This document shows, in pieces, positions 25,779-35,138 of a stretch of DNA of 64,000 nt. The notes under the pieces were generated by a model. It was given only the letters and a program-made list of their open reading frames with translations, was not told the DNA's origin and did no database searches. The stretch is taken from positions 1,488,001-1,552,000 of the forward strand of contig NZ_FNUB01000005.1 of the NCBI RefSeq assembly GCF_900105985.1, read 5' to 3'. The DNA comes from Tenacibaculum sp. MAR_2010_89 (GTDB taxonomy: Bacteria; Bacteroidota; Bacteroidia; Flavobacteriales; Flavobacteriaceae). The first letter of the stretch is position 1, and each line of letters starts with the position of its first letter. Position numbers and translations under genes: made by a program.

Positions 25779-26510
25779 ATGTTTTTAATAATTGATGTAG
25801 GTAATACAAGAGTCAAAGTAGCTGTTTATGAGAATGATGTAGTCATTGATAGAATGGTGTTTCTTAAAGTGAAAATAATTGAAGAATTGGGAAAAATTAT
25901 TTTAAAATATCCAATATTAAAGAGTATTGTGTCTTCTGTAGCGTCATTTTCCGAAAAAGAAGAAGAAAAAATAATTGAATTAATCAACCCTATTATTCTA
26001 AATCATAAAACCAAGGTACCTTTTGAAAATATGTATGATACTCCAAAGACGCTAGGAGTTGATAGAATAGCATTAGCAGCCGCAGCTGTAAAGAAATATC
26101 CAGATACAAACACCTTAGTTATTGATGCAGGAACCTGTATTACGTTTGATTTTATAACGAAAGATAAAAAATATTTAGGAGGTGCTATTTCCCCAGGCAT
26201 AGCAATGAGATATAGAGCCTTAAATACATTTACATCAAAATTACCATTATTAAAACAAACACATATCTCTGACTTTATAGGAAGAAATACAGATACTTCT
26301 ATACATTCTGGAGTTATAAATGGAGTATATAATGAAATTATAGGTCTTATTAATCAGTATAAAGCAGGGTATCAAGATTTAACAATTGTTTTAACAGGAG
26401 GAGATACAAAATTCTTGGCAGAACAATTAAAAAGTGTCATATTTGCCCATCCAAATTTTGTTTTGGAGGGATTACATACTATTTTGATATATAATTTAGA
26501 GGATGATTAA
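25779..26510 (+). CDS. coaX: Type III pantothenate kinase
   Basis: Phosphorylates pantothenate, the first step of coenzyme A synthesis. The 243 residues carry the ASKHA motifs of CoaX: IIDVGNTRVKVAVYEN at the N-terminus, TLGVDRIALAAAA in the middle, DAGTCITFDFI, and LTGGDTKFLAEQL near the end. It overlaps the next gene by 8 bases, so it heads an operon of envelope genes. Confidence 0.94.
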   Translation: MFLIIDVGNTRVKVAVYENDVVIDRMVFLKVKIIEELGKIILKYPILKSIVSSVASFSEKEEEKIIELINPIILNHKTKVPFENMYDTPKTLGVDRIALAAAAVKKYPDTNTLVIDAGTCITFDFITKDKKYLGGAISPGIAMRYRALNTFTSKLPLLKQTHISDFIGRNTDTSIHSGVINGVYNEIIGLINQYKAGYQDLTIVLTGGDTKFLAEQLKSVIFAHPNFVLEGLHTILIYNLEDD

Positions 26511-27798
26511 GAGGTTTATAATAGGACTATTAGTATTAAGTACAACAGCAATAGTAGCGCAAAGTAACAGTGCGTCACCATATTCTTATTTTGGTATAGG
26601 GGAAAATTTTGATCCATTAACTGTTGAACAGTCTTCAATGGGAGGTATTGGAGTTGCCTTAAAAGATACATACCATTTAAATTTTACAAATCCAGCTGCG
26701 AATGCAGATTTAAGATATGCTACTTATGCTATTGGAGGAAGTTTAACTTTTTTAAACTTAAAAGAATCTAATTCATCTCAATCTGGTAATTCAACTAGTT
26801 TAAGATATGTTTCGTTAGGATTTCCAATAGGTAAGAAAGCAGGTTTTTCTGTAGGATTACAACCGTTTTCATCTGTAGGGTACTCATTGTTAAATAGAGT
26901 ATATGATGGTGATAACATTAAAGAGCTTACAAGGTTCACAGGAATAGGAGGTACAAATAGACTATATGCTAGTTTTGGTACCTATTTATTCGATGGGTTT
27001 TCTGTAGGTGTTGAAGTTGGTTTTATTTTTGGAAGTTTGCAAAATGATATTTTAAATCAAGTTCAAGGAACTATGTTAGGGACTAAGCACCAAGAAAAAT
27101 TAAACCTTAGGGGAGGGCAATTTAAATTTGGAGCACAGTATAAAAAAGAATTAAAGAATAAATTACAATTATACACAGGAGCTGCTGTTACTTTTGATAG
27201 TGATTTATCAGCAAATGGAGCCGAAAGAATGTATTCTTTATCTATTGCTACTTCAGGAGCTGAACAGGTAAGAAAAATACTTTATGATAAATCAATATCA
27301 GGAAATTTAACAATGCCTTTCAAAACTGTATTTGGTGTAGGTTTAGGAAAAGTAAATAAGTGGTATGTAGGAATAAATCAAGAGTATAAAGATGCAGTTG
27401 TTAGTTCACAAGGAATTAATGTTATAGGAAATAGCCAAGCATTTAGATATGAAAGAGGAAGTAAATTTTCAATAGGAGGATATTATCTTCCTAAATTAAA
27501 TTCAATATCAAGTTACTGGGATAGAGTTACTTATAGAGGTGGTGTTAGGTTTGAGAAAATGGGTGTTTTAGCAGATGGAACTGGAACAGGAAATAATTTA
27601 ACATCAATAAATGACTTTGGCATAAATATTGGATTTGGTTTACCACTTCCAAAACAATTATCTAGTGTTAATATAGGATTTGAGTATGGACAAAGGGGGA
27701 CAATGATTAATAATCTAATTAAAGAAAACTATTTTAATGTAAAATTAAGTTTATCTTTAAATAGTATTAATTGGTTCAATAAAAGAAAAATAGATTAA
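26503..27798 (+). CDS. Outer-membrane beta-barrel protein of unknown function
   Basis: A 431-residue protein with a signal peptide (about residues 1-19, ending IVAQS). A PYSYFGIGE motif and a long series of alternating beta-strands with Gly and aromatic residues follow, as in FadL/PorV-like barrels. Segments such as MGGIGVALKDTYHLNFTNPA recall the N-terminal hatch of FadL-like proteins. It lies between coaX and a TPR protein upstream of lptC, so a role in envelope assembly is likely, but none can be named. Confidence 0.7.
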   Translation: MIKRFIIGLLVLSTTAIVAQSNSASPYSYFGIGENFDPLTVEQSSMGGIGVALKDTYHLNFTNPAANADLRYATYAIGGSLTFLNLKESNSSQSGNSTSLRYVSLGFPIGKKAGFSVGLQPFSSVGYSLLNRVYDGDNIKELTRFTGIGGTNRLYASFGTYLFDGFSVGVEVGFIFGSLQNDILNQVQGTMLGTKHQEKLNLRGGQFKFGAQYKKELKNKLQLYTGAAVTFDSDLSANGAERMYSLSIATSGAEQVRKILYDKSISGNLTMPFKTVFGVGLGKVNKWYVGINQEYKDAVVSSQGINVIGNSQAFRYERGSKFSIGGYYLPKLNSISSYWDRVTYRGGVRFEKMGVLADGTGTGNNLTSINDFGINIGFGLPLPKQLSSVNIGFEYGQRGTMINNLIKENYFNVKLSLSLNSINWFNKRKID

Positions 27799-27813
27799 TT
27801 AAAAACTGATTAA

Positions 27814-29127
27814 ATGATGAAAAAAATTACGTATTTACTAACAGGGATGTTTTTGTTTGTAGCCGTAAATGTTGTTAAAGCGCAGGCTAGTCAAGAATGT
27901 AACATAAAGTATAACTTATTTAAAGGTAATTATGTTACTAAAAAATATGCTGAGGCTAAGGTAGATTTAGAATATTTACTTACTAACTGCTCTAAATTAT
28001 CAGTTAATATCTACAAATTAGGAGCGAAAATAGCTAACAGGACTAATGATCATACTTTAGCTAAGAAAATTTATGAAGGTAGACTTGTTAATTTTCCTAA
28101 TAAAGGAGCTGCAAAAGCGCATAGTGAGTATGCAAAGTATTTGATTAAGCATAAGTTAGCGTCTAGTGATGAGGTTTTTTTAATTTTAGAAAAGGCCTAT
28201 AAAATTTCACCTAAAGAGATGAGTGTTAAAAATATCTTTAGATATTTTACAGGTATCACTGAAAAATATAAAGATACTGATCCTCAAAAAGTATTTGATA
28301 CTTATGATGATGTAATTGAATCTGTTCAAGAAAAATTAGATGATTATAATGTTAAAATAGCTAAATTACAAGCTAAAGAAGAAGCAGGTACAATAGATAG
28401 TAAAGAAAAAAAGAGGTTAAAAGCTTATACAATAAATTCTGGATCATTAGGGAAAGTAGAAGGTGGTCTTGATGCTATGATTTCTGAAATAGCTACTTGT
28501 GAAAGATTAATACCTATTTACAAAAGAGATTTTGATGCAAATAAAACAAATGGAGTTTGGTTAAAAAGATCTGTGTCAAGAATGTATAATAAAGGGTGTC
28601 AGACTGATCCATTATTTGAAACATTAGCAAAAGCTTATGCTGATGCAACACAATCTGCTGACGCATTTAACTTTATTGCTGGAGTATTAGATAACAATGG
28701 AGATAAAAAAGGAGCTGCTCAAATGAGAAAGAAAGCTTTTGATTTAGAAACTGATCCATTGAAAAAAGCTAGATTAAAATTAAGAGAAGCACAAGGAGCT
28801 AGAGGCTCAAGAGCAAGAGCTTTGGCTTACGAAGCATTAAAGTATAATCCAAATATGGGTAAAGCATATTTATATATTGCTAGTTTATATCAAAAAAGTG
28901 CTAATTCTTGTGGAAGTGACGAGTTTGAAAAAAGAATGGTATATGTTGCAGCATTAAATAAGGCATTAAAAGCAAAAAGAGTTGATCCAGGATGTGGAGC
29001 TGGTAGATATATTTCTAGTTATAAAAAACTAGTACCATCTAAGAAGTTAATTTTTCAAAAAGGTGTATCTTCAGGGATGTCTCATAAAATAGGATGTTGG
29101 ATAGGTGAAACTGTTCGTATACCATAA
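27814..29127 (+). CDS. Exported TPR-repeat protein
   Basis: A 437-residue protein with a signal peptide (ending VVKAQ at about residue 23). It consists almost wholly of alpha-helical repeats with TPR-like spacing (CNIKYNLFKGNYVTKKYAEA, then LAKKIYEGRLVNFPNKGAA, and KARLKLREAQGARGS). A charged coiled stretch lies at about 150-195. It is probably periplasmic and a scaffold for neighbours. It lies 15 bases after the barrel protein and 8 bases before lptC. Confidence 0.75.
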   Translation: MMKKITYLLTGMFLFVAVNVVKAQASQECNIKYNLFKGNYVTKKYAEAKVDLEYLLTNCSKLSVNIYKLGAKIANRTNDHTLAKKIYEGRLVNFPNKGAAKAHSEYAKYLIKHKLASSDEVFLILEKAYKISPKEMSVKNIFRYFTGITEKYKDTDPQKVFDTYDDVIESVQEKLDDYNVKIAKLQAKEEAGTIDSKEKKRLKAYTINSGSLGKVEGGLDAMISEIATCERLIPIYKRDFDANKTNGVWLKRSVSRMYNKGCQTDPLFETLAKAYADATQSADAFNFIAGVLDNNGDKKGAAQMRKKAFDLETDPLKKARLKLREAQGARGSRARALAYEALKYNPNMGKAYLYIASLYQKSANSCGSDEFEKRMVYVAALNKALKAKRVDPGCGAGRYISSYKKLVPSKKLIFQKGVSSGMSHKIGCWIGETVRIP

Positions 29128-29135
29128 TTAAATAC

Positions 29136-29705
29136 ATGAAAGTTATTAAATATAACATATATAAAAGCATTGCTATCATTGGGTTGATAGCAATGTTTTT
29201 TTCTTGTACTAATAGTAAAAAAGAAGTGCAAGATTTTTTAGCAGATAAAAATTTACCTATTGCCATTGGTAAGGATATTTACCATGTATATAAAGATTCT
29301 GGTAGAATTACTTCAAAATTAATTACACCATTATTACAAGATTTCACAAATAGGAAAGAACACCCCTACAATAAATTCCCTAAGGGAATCAAAATTATAA
29401 CTATTGAAAAAAATGGTGACTCAACAACTATCATAGGTGATTTTGCGTTAACTTATAATAAAACAAGAATTTCTGAAATAAGAGATAATGTTGTAATTAT
29501 AAATCATGCAGATAACTCTAAATTAGAAACCAATCAGCTTTTTTGGGATCAAAATGAAAAGTATTTGTTTACAGAAGATGGTTTTCGTTTAACTACAGAA
29601 ACCAGTATTATTAATGGTTTTGGGTTTGAATCTAGACAAGATTTATCGAAATGGGTAGCAAAAGATATTACAGGAGAAGTAGAAACTAAAGACGACGATT
29701 TATAA
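29136..29705 (+). CDS. lptC: LptC-like lipopolysaccharide export protein
   Basis: A 189-residue protein with a hydrophobic N-terminus ending FFSCTNSKKE, which resembles a lipobox (Cys at about 24). The rest is a beta-jellyroll of LptC type; ISEIRDNVVIINHADNSKLET and LFWDQNEKYLFTEDGFRLTT are the recognisable strands. It would bridge LptBFG in the inner membrane to LptA/LptD. It shares one base with the next gene. The family call is good; the anchoring mode is inferred. Confidence 0.82.
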   Translation: MKVIKYNIYKSIAIIGLIAMFFSCTNSKKEVQDFLADKNLPIAIGKDIYHVYKDSGRITSKLITPLLQDFTNRKEHPYNKFPKGIKIITIEKNGDSTTIIGDFALTYNKTRISEIRDNVVIINHADNSKLETNQLFWDQNEKYLFTEDGFRLTTETSIINGFGFESRQDLSKWVAKDITGEVETKDDDL

Positions 29706-29902
29706 TGAACACACTTTGGAAATATATACAATACGGATACTTAGTTGTAGGAATCATTTTTTTTATAGAGGGTTTTATTAAATGGAGCACAGATAAAGAA
29801 CAAGCACTTATTATGTTTGGTTTTGGTGTTTTTATAACACTTATTTTCTTTTTTAAACGTTATTTTAGAAGAAAAGTTGAAAGTAGAAACAAACAAAATT
29901 AG
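29705..29902 (+). CDS. Small two-TM membrane protein
   Basis: A 65-residue protein with hydrophobic segments at about residues 9-24 (YLVVGIIFFIEGF) and 36-52 (LIMFGFGVFITLIFFF) and a basic C-terminus (RRKVESRNK). Its ATG overlaps the lptC stop (TAATG), which supports real translation. Function unknown. Confidence 0.75.
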   Translation: MNTLWKYIQYGYLVVGIIFFIEGFIKWSTDKEQALIMFGFGVFITLIFFFKRYFRRKVESRNKQN

Positions 29903-29933
29903 GTGTAATTAGTAATAGAAAAAAACGAATTAA

Positions 29934-31226
29934 ATGCAATTTGATATTATAATAATTTTAGTGTCAATTTTATTATCTGCTTTTTTTTCAGGTATGGAAA
30001 TTGCATTTGTTTCCGCAAATAAATTACATATTGAATTAGAAAAAAAGAGAGAAGGAGTTTTACCTAAAATTCTGGCAAAAATAACTGAGAAATCTTCAAA
30101 GTTTATAACAACTATGTTGGTTGGTAATAATGTTGCTTTAGTTATTTATAGCTATTTTATGGGTAAGCTTTTAATGAATTGGTTTCAAACATTTTTACCT
30201 TCAGATAGTATTATACTAAGTTATATTTTAATAGACATTAGTTTGTTAACTCAAACAGTTATATCAACGATTATTATACTTGTTACCGCTGAGTTTTTAC
30301 CAAAAGCTATTTTTAGAATCTATGCTAATGAAATGCTCAAAGTATTTGCTATACCGGCTTATTTTTTCTATTTAATTTTTTATATAATTACATGGGTAAT
30401 TACTAAAATTTCTGATTTTTGTTTACAAGTTTTTTTTAAAACGACAGAAAATGAAAAGCAAACAGAATTTAGTAAAGAAGAGTTAGGTAATTATATATCT
30501 GAACAGTTAGATGGTGGGAGTAACCAAGAAAAAATTGATTCTGAAATCCAAATTTTTCAAAACGCTTTAGAGTTTCACAAAGTTAAAGCAAGAGAAATAA
30601 TGGTGCCTCGAACTGAGATAATTGCTATAGATATACATGATTCGGTAGTGAATTTAAGAGAGTTGTTTATTGAAACAGGATTATCTAAGGTACTAGTATA
30701 TAAAAATTCTTTAGATGATATTTTAGGGTATGTAAATGCTTTTGAATTGTTTAAAAAGCCTAGAACAATTAAATCAATACTATTACCTGTTGAGTTTGTA
30801 CCTGAATCTATGATTATTAATGATGTTTTAAATTCATTAATAAAAAAAAGAAAAAGTATAGCTATTGTTGTTGATGAATATGGAGGTACCTCTGGAATAA
30901 TAACAGTAGAAGATGTAGTCGAAGAATTATTTGGAGAGATTGAAGATGAACATGATAATCAAGAGCTTCTTGAAGAAAGAATAAGTGATAATGAATATAA
31001 TTTTTCTGCAAGACTTGAAGTTGATTATTTAAATGAAGAGTATAATTTAGATATACCAAAAGAAGAGGCCTATGAAACTTTAGGTGGCTTTATAATTAAT
31101 CATACCGAAAATATTCCTGAACAGGACGAGGTTTTACACACCGGTAAATTTCAAATTAAAATTTTAAAAGTTAGTACGTCAAAAATAGATGTGATTCATT
31201 TTAAAGTATTAGAGAAAGAAGAATAA
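29934..31226 (+). CDS. CNNM/CorC-type transporter-associated protein
   Basis: A 430-residue inner-membrane protein. A DUF21/CNNM membrane domain covers about residues 1-185 (ISALLSAFFSGMEIAFVSANKLHIE-type region with several TM helices). Two CBS motifs follow at about 205-330 (MVPRTEIIAIDI, IAIVVDEYGGTSGIITVEDV). A C-terminal CorC_HlyC domain lies at about 345-425. It may take part in magnesium or cobalt homeostasis. GldE of gliding motility has the same architecture, but none of the usual GldE neighbours are here. Confidence 0.85.
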   Translation: MQFDIIIILVSILLSAFFSGMEIAFVSANKLHIELEKKREGVLPKILAKITEKSSKFITTMLVGNNVALVIYSYFMGKLLMNWFQTFLPSDSIILSYILIDISLLTQTVISTIIILVTAEFLPKAIFRIYANEMLKVFAIPAYFFYLIFYIITWVITKISDFCLQVFFKTTENEKQTEFSKEELGNYISEQLDGGSNQEKIDSEIQIFQNALEFHKVKAREIMVPRTEIIAIDIHDSVVNLRELFIETGLSKVLVYKNSLDDILGYVNAFELFKKPRTIKSILLPVEFVPESMIINDVLNSLIKKRKSIAIVVDEYGGTSGIITVEDVVEELFGEIEDEHDNQELLEERISDNEYNFSARLEVDYLNEEYNLDIPKEEAYETLGGFIINHTENIPEQDEVLHTGKFQIKILKVSTSKIDVIHFKVLEKEE

Positions 31227-31270
31227 TTATTACATATAAGTAAACTTACTCTAAAACAGCTAAAAAAACA

Positions 31271-31301
31271 TTGCATTATTAAATGTGAAATTGTATTTTC
31301 G
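31271..31301 (+). promoter_or_regulatory. Candidate promoter of the PpiD-like gene
   Basis: TTG (31271-31273), 20 bases, then TATTTTCG (31294-31301) resembles TTG-N19-TAnnTTTG with one mismatch. It lies 28 bases before the start codon at 31329. Confidence 0.45.
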
Positions 31302-31328
31302 CACACTGTTAATAAAATAAAATGACGT

Positions 31329-33455
31329 ATGGCAATTTTATCGAAAATTAGAGAACGTTCAATGTTCTTAATTCTTGTTATTGGTTTAGCACTTTTTGCA
31401 TTTGTATTAGACCCATCTACAATATCAGATTTTTTTAATGCAAGTAAAGTAAACGAAGTAGGAGATGTAAATGGAGAAAGTATTTCTCGTCAAGAATTTG
31501 CAGAAGCCTTAGATGCATATAAAAAGCAAACTGGTAATAGAGTTTCTGAAATGCAAGCAGCTAAAACTGTTTGGAATAATTTATTACGTCAAAAAATATA
31601 CAAATCTCAATTAGAGGAAGCGGGTATAACAGTTGGAGAAGCTGATATTATGCAAGCTTTATTTGATTCACCTACAGTTCAAGGTGATCAAAGGTTTCAA
31701 ACTTCTGGAATTTTTGATAAAAGTAAATTGAAAGAACATTTAGCAACTATAAAAGATGCAAATAATGATGAGTGGAGAGCTTGGCAAAACTACATGGTTT
31801 CTTTAAGAGACAATTTGGAGAAGACTACTTATGATAATTTAGTATCTTCAGGTTTAGGTGCTTCTCTAAAAGAAGGAGAAGGACAATATTTAACTGAAAA
31901 TACTAAAGTTTCTGGAAAGTATGTATATGTTCCTTATACTTCAATTGCTGATAGTACAGTAACTGTAAAAAAGAGTGATGTTAAAGCATATATTGAGAGT
32001 CATAAAAATCAATATCAAGTTGAAGCTTCAAGAGATGTTAAATTTGTGAAGTTTGATATTGTTCCAACATTAGAAGATGAAGAAGCATTAAGAGCTGAAG
32101 TGGCTAAGTTAATCGAAGATTCTGAAGATCCTAATAATAGAAACATATTAAAAGGCCTAAAGAACACTACAGATTATGTTGCTTTTTTAGAAGATGCTAA
32201 ATCTGATATTTCACTTGATGATAATTTTAAATTTAAAGCTCAAGTTCCTCAAGGAATAGCTGATAAGCTTTTTGAAGGTAAAGAAGGTGAAGTTTTTGGA
32301 CCTTATAAAGATAATGATTACTTCAAATTATCTAAAATTACTAAAATTACACAATTGCCTGATTCAGTTCAATCAAGACATATTTTAATCCCTTTTATAG
32401 GTGCAAACCCAAGTGGATATGAGCCAACTAAAAATGAAGCGGATGCTAAGATAATGGCTGATAGTTTATTAACTGTTTTAAAGGCAGACTCTTCTAAATT
32501 TGAAGATTTAGCTAAAGAACTTTCTTCTGATAAAGGATCTGCTGATAAAGGAGGTTTTTATGATTGGTTTGGATATAACAGAATGGTTCCTGAATTTAGA
32601 GATTTTGCTTTTGAAGGGAAAAAAGGAGATATGGGAGTAGTAAAAACTGTTTTTGGTTTCCATATTATTAAAATTGAAGATCAGAAAAATTTTCAACCAG
32701 CAATGAAATTAGCAACTTTCGGAAAAAAGATTGAAGCTTCTGAAGCAACTGAAAATACCATTTTTCAAAATGCTGAGACATTTGCATTAAATTTAACTAA
32801 TGGTAAAAAATATATCGATTTAGTTAAAGAAAAGAGTTTAACTTCTTTACCAGCTGTTGGATTAAAAGTTTTAGATGAAAATGTACCTGGAATAGGTAAT
32901 GAAAGAGCAATTATAACTTGGGCATTTGGAAAAGATGTTGAAGTAGGTAACTTTAAGAGATTTGATGTAGATGGAGGATATGTTGTAGTTATGTTAACTG
33001 ATAAAACATCTAAAGGATTAATGTCAGTTGATAAAGCTGTACAAAGTGTACGCCCTATAATTCTAAATGAAAAGAAAGCAGAAATGATTTCGAGCAAAAT
33101 GAGTGGTGCTACTTTAGAAGATATTGCAAAATCATCAGGTCAAACAATTAGAGGCGCAGTAGATGTAAATTTACAATCTCCTAGTCTTTCAGGTGTAGGT
33201 TATGAACCTAAAATTATAGGTGCAATGATCAATGCAAAAGAAAATAAAGTATATACTAAAGTAGTTGGAGATAGAGGTGTTTATGCTTTCGTTACTGAAA
33301 AGAAAGAATTACCTACTGCGTTACCTAACTATGACACTTATAGAAAGAGAATAGCAAATAATAGAAAAAATAAAACATTTCAAATGTATGAAGCTGTTAA
33401 AAAAGCTGCAGATATAAATGATAGTGTTGGAAGCTTCTATGGTATTCAACAATAA
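31329..33455 (+). CDS. ppiD: PpiD/SurA-type peptidyl-prolyl isomerase, membrane anchored
   Basis: A 708-residue periplasmic folding factor. One N-terminal TM helix (about residues 11-27) is followed by a SurA_N-like chaperone domain (about 38-165) and a parvulin-type rotamase domain at about 345-455 (SRHILIPFIG, FEDLAKELSSDKGSADKGG, FGFHIIKI). A further 250 helical residues complete it, as in PpiD. It would assist outer-membrane protein biogenesis. It stands after the CNNM gene with its own candidate promoter and terminator. Confidence 0.9.
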   Translation: MAILSKIRERSMFLILVIGLALFAFVLDPSTISDFFNASKVNEVGDVNGESISRQEFAEALDAYKKQTGNRVSEMQAAKTVWNNLLRQKIYKSQLEEAGITVGEADIMQALFDSPTVQGDQRFQTSGIFDKSKLKEHLATIKDANNDEWRAWQNYMVSLRDNLEKTTYDNLVSSGLGASLKEGEGQYLTENTKVSGKYVYVPYTSIADSTVTVKKSDVKAYIESHKNQYQVEASRDVKFVKFDIVPTLEDEEALRAEVAKLIEDSEDPNNRNILKGLKNTTDYVAFLEDAKSDISLDDNFKFKAQVPQGIADKLFEGKEGEVFGPYKDNDYFKLSKITKITQLPDSVQSRHILIPFIGANPSGYEPTKNEADAKIMADSLLTVLKADSSKFEDLAKELSSDKGSADKGGFYDWFGYNRMVPEFRDFAFEGKKGDMGVVKTVFGFHIIKIEDQKNFQPAMKLATFGKKIEASEATENTIFQNAETFALNLTNGKKYIDLVKEKSLTSLPAVGLKVLDENVPGIGNERAIITWAFGKDVEVGNFKRFDVDGGYVVVMLTDKTSKGLMSVDKAVQSVRPIILNEKKAEMISSKMSGATLEDIAKSSGQTIRGAVDVNLQSPSLSGVGYEPKIIGAMINAKENKVYTKVVGDRGVYAFVTEKKELPTALPNYDTYRKRIANNRKNKTFQMYEAVKKAADINDSVGSFYGIQQ

Positions 33456-33478
33456 TATATAATCCTATTTATAGTAAG

Positions 33479-33507
33479 AAACCGAGTTATAAAACTCGGT
33501 TTTTTTT
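33479..33507 (+). terminator. Intrinsic terminator after ppiD
   Basis: An 8-bp stem (aaaccgag / ctcggttt), 8-base loop and T8 at 33500-33507. Confidence 0.85.
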
Positions 33508-33613
33508 ATTGTTTAAACTATTGAATAGTTTTTAATTATTTTAACATAAAAACTATCAATTTTTATTATAGTGTGTTTTTTTATATGTTTACAAAAACAA
33601 AACACAGATAATA

Positions 33614-35083
33614 ATGAGTAAAAAAAGAAAATTAACAACAGAGTCAGGAGCACCTTTATATCATTATGAGGATACTCAAAGTATTGGAAAAAGAGGTCCG
33701 TTATTATTACAAGATTATTTTTTACATGAGAAATTAGCTCATTTTAATAGAGAGAGAATTCCTGAGAGAATAGTTCATGCTAAAGGCTCAGGAGCGTATG
33801 GTACTTTTACGGTAACAAATGACATTACCAAATATACAAGAGCTAAGTTATTTAATGAAGTAGGTAAACAAACGAAGCTATTTGTACGTTTTTCTACTGT
33901 TGGAGGAGAAAAAGGATCAGCAGATACAGAAAGAGATCCTAGGGGATTTGCTATAAAGTTTTATACTGAAGATGGTAATTGGGACTTAGTAGGAAATAAT
34001 ACTCCGGTTTTCTTTATTAAGGATCCTAAAAAGTTTCCAGACTTTATACACACCCAAAAGCGCGATCCTTATACTAACTGCAAGTCAGCCACTATGATGT
34101 GGGATTATTGGTCTTTAAATCCAGAAAGTCTACACCAAGTACTTATTTTAATGAGTAACAGAGGAACTCCAGATGGTTATCGATTTATGAATGGGTATGG
34201 TAGTCATACCTTCTCTTTAGTAAATGATAATAATGAAAGATTTTATGTGAAATTTCATTATAAAACAATGCAGGGTATCAAAAACTTAAGCGATGATAAA
34301 GCAACTGAATTAAAAGGAAAAGATCCAGATTATGCGCAAAGAGATTTAGTAGAAGCTATTGATAATGGAGAGTATCCAAAGTATGCTTTGAAAATTCAAA
34401 TTATGACAAATGATGAAGCAGTGAAATTTAAATGGAACCCTTTTGATGTTACTAAAGTATGGCCTCATGCTTCTTTTCCTTTAATAGATGTTGGTGTAAT
34501 AGAGTTAAATGAAAATCCAAATAATTATTTTGCTCATGTAGAACAATCGGCTTTTGCTCCTTCAAACTTAGTTGATGGTATTGGTTTTTCGCCAGATAAA
34601 ATGCTTCAAGGGCGTATTTTGGCCTATCCTGATGCTCACCGTTATCGCATAGGTGTAAACTATGATGCTTTACCAGTAAATAAGTGCCCATATATGGTAA
34701 ATAATTACCATAGAGATGGTTCAATGCGTTTTGATGATAATGGCGGGAATTCGCCAAATTATTTTCCAAACAGCTTTGATGATATTGAATTAGAGACAAC
34801 AAGAAAAGGAATAAACTATGAATTGGATTCAAAGAAAGTAGGTTATTATGATCGTAATGAAAATGATGATGATCATTATACACAACCTGGTAATTTATTC
34901 AGATTGATGTCTAAAAAAGAACAAAAAGATACAGTTACAAATATTGTAAATGCAATGAGTGGAATTTCAGGAGAGAAAAAACTTGAAATAATAAATAAAC
35001 AGCTGTGCCATTGGTTTAGAGCAGATAGAAATTTAGGGATGGAAATAGCTAAGGGGCTAGGAATTCATATTGAAGGATATTAA
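33614..35083 (+). CDS. katA: Heme catalase (small-subunit clade)
   Basis: Decomposes hydrogen peroxide. The 489 residues are typical of small-subunit clade 3 catalases. The catalytic His is in [15 protein letters not shown], the Asn in [17 protein letters not shown], and the heme-ligand Tyr in [11 protein letters not shown]. No signal peptide is present, so it is cytoplasmic. It is monocistronic with terminators on both sides. The 106-base upstream spacer has no clear TAnnTTTG element, so regulation cannot be read. Confidence 0.96.
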   Translation: MSKKRKLTTESGAPLYHYEDTQSIGKRGPLLLQDYFLHEKLAHFNRERIPERIVHAKGSGAYGTFTVTNDITKYTRAKLFNEVGKQTKLFVRFSTVGGEKGSADTERDPRGFAIKFYTEDGNWDLVGNNTPVFFIKDPKKFPDFIHTQKRDPYTNCKSATMMWDYWSLNPESLHQVLILMSNRGTPDGYRFMNGYGSHTFSLVNDNNERFYVKFHYKTMQGIKNLSDDKATELKGKDPDYAQRDLVEAIDNGEYPKYALKIQIMTNDEAVKFKWNPFDVTKVWPHASFPLIDVGVIELNENPNNYFAHVEQSAFAPSNLVDGIGFSPDKMLQGRILAYPDAHRYRIGVNYDALPVNKCPYMVNNYHRDGSMRFDDNGGNSPNYFPNSFDDIELETTRKGINYELDSKKVGYYDRNENDDDHYTQPGNLFRLMSKKEQKDTVTNIVNAMSGISGEKKLEIINKQLCHWFRADRNLGMEIAKGLGIHIEGY

Positions 35084-35101
35084 TTAAGTAAGAGAAAAAT
35101 T

Positions 35102-35127
35102 AAAACCGAGTATAAATACTCGGTTTT
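35102..35127. terminator. Bidirectional terminator between katA and the T9SS hydrolase
   Basis: A perfect 11-bp stem (aaaaccgagta / tactcggtttt) with a 4-base loop between two convergent genes. It repeats the ccgag / ctcgg core of the ppiD terminator. Confidence 0.75.
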
Positions 35128-35138
35128 AATTTTAATAA

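Noticed and set aside
29934..31226. Naming the CNNM protein GldE (gliding motility)
   Set aside because: The architecture fits, but the usual neighbours of gldE are absent, so only the family name is supported.
34452..34883. 143-residue open frame antisense to catalase
   Set aside because: Its His/Leu/Tyr-rich composition is a shadow of the catalase codons on the other strand, with no start signal or family likeness.
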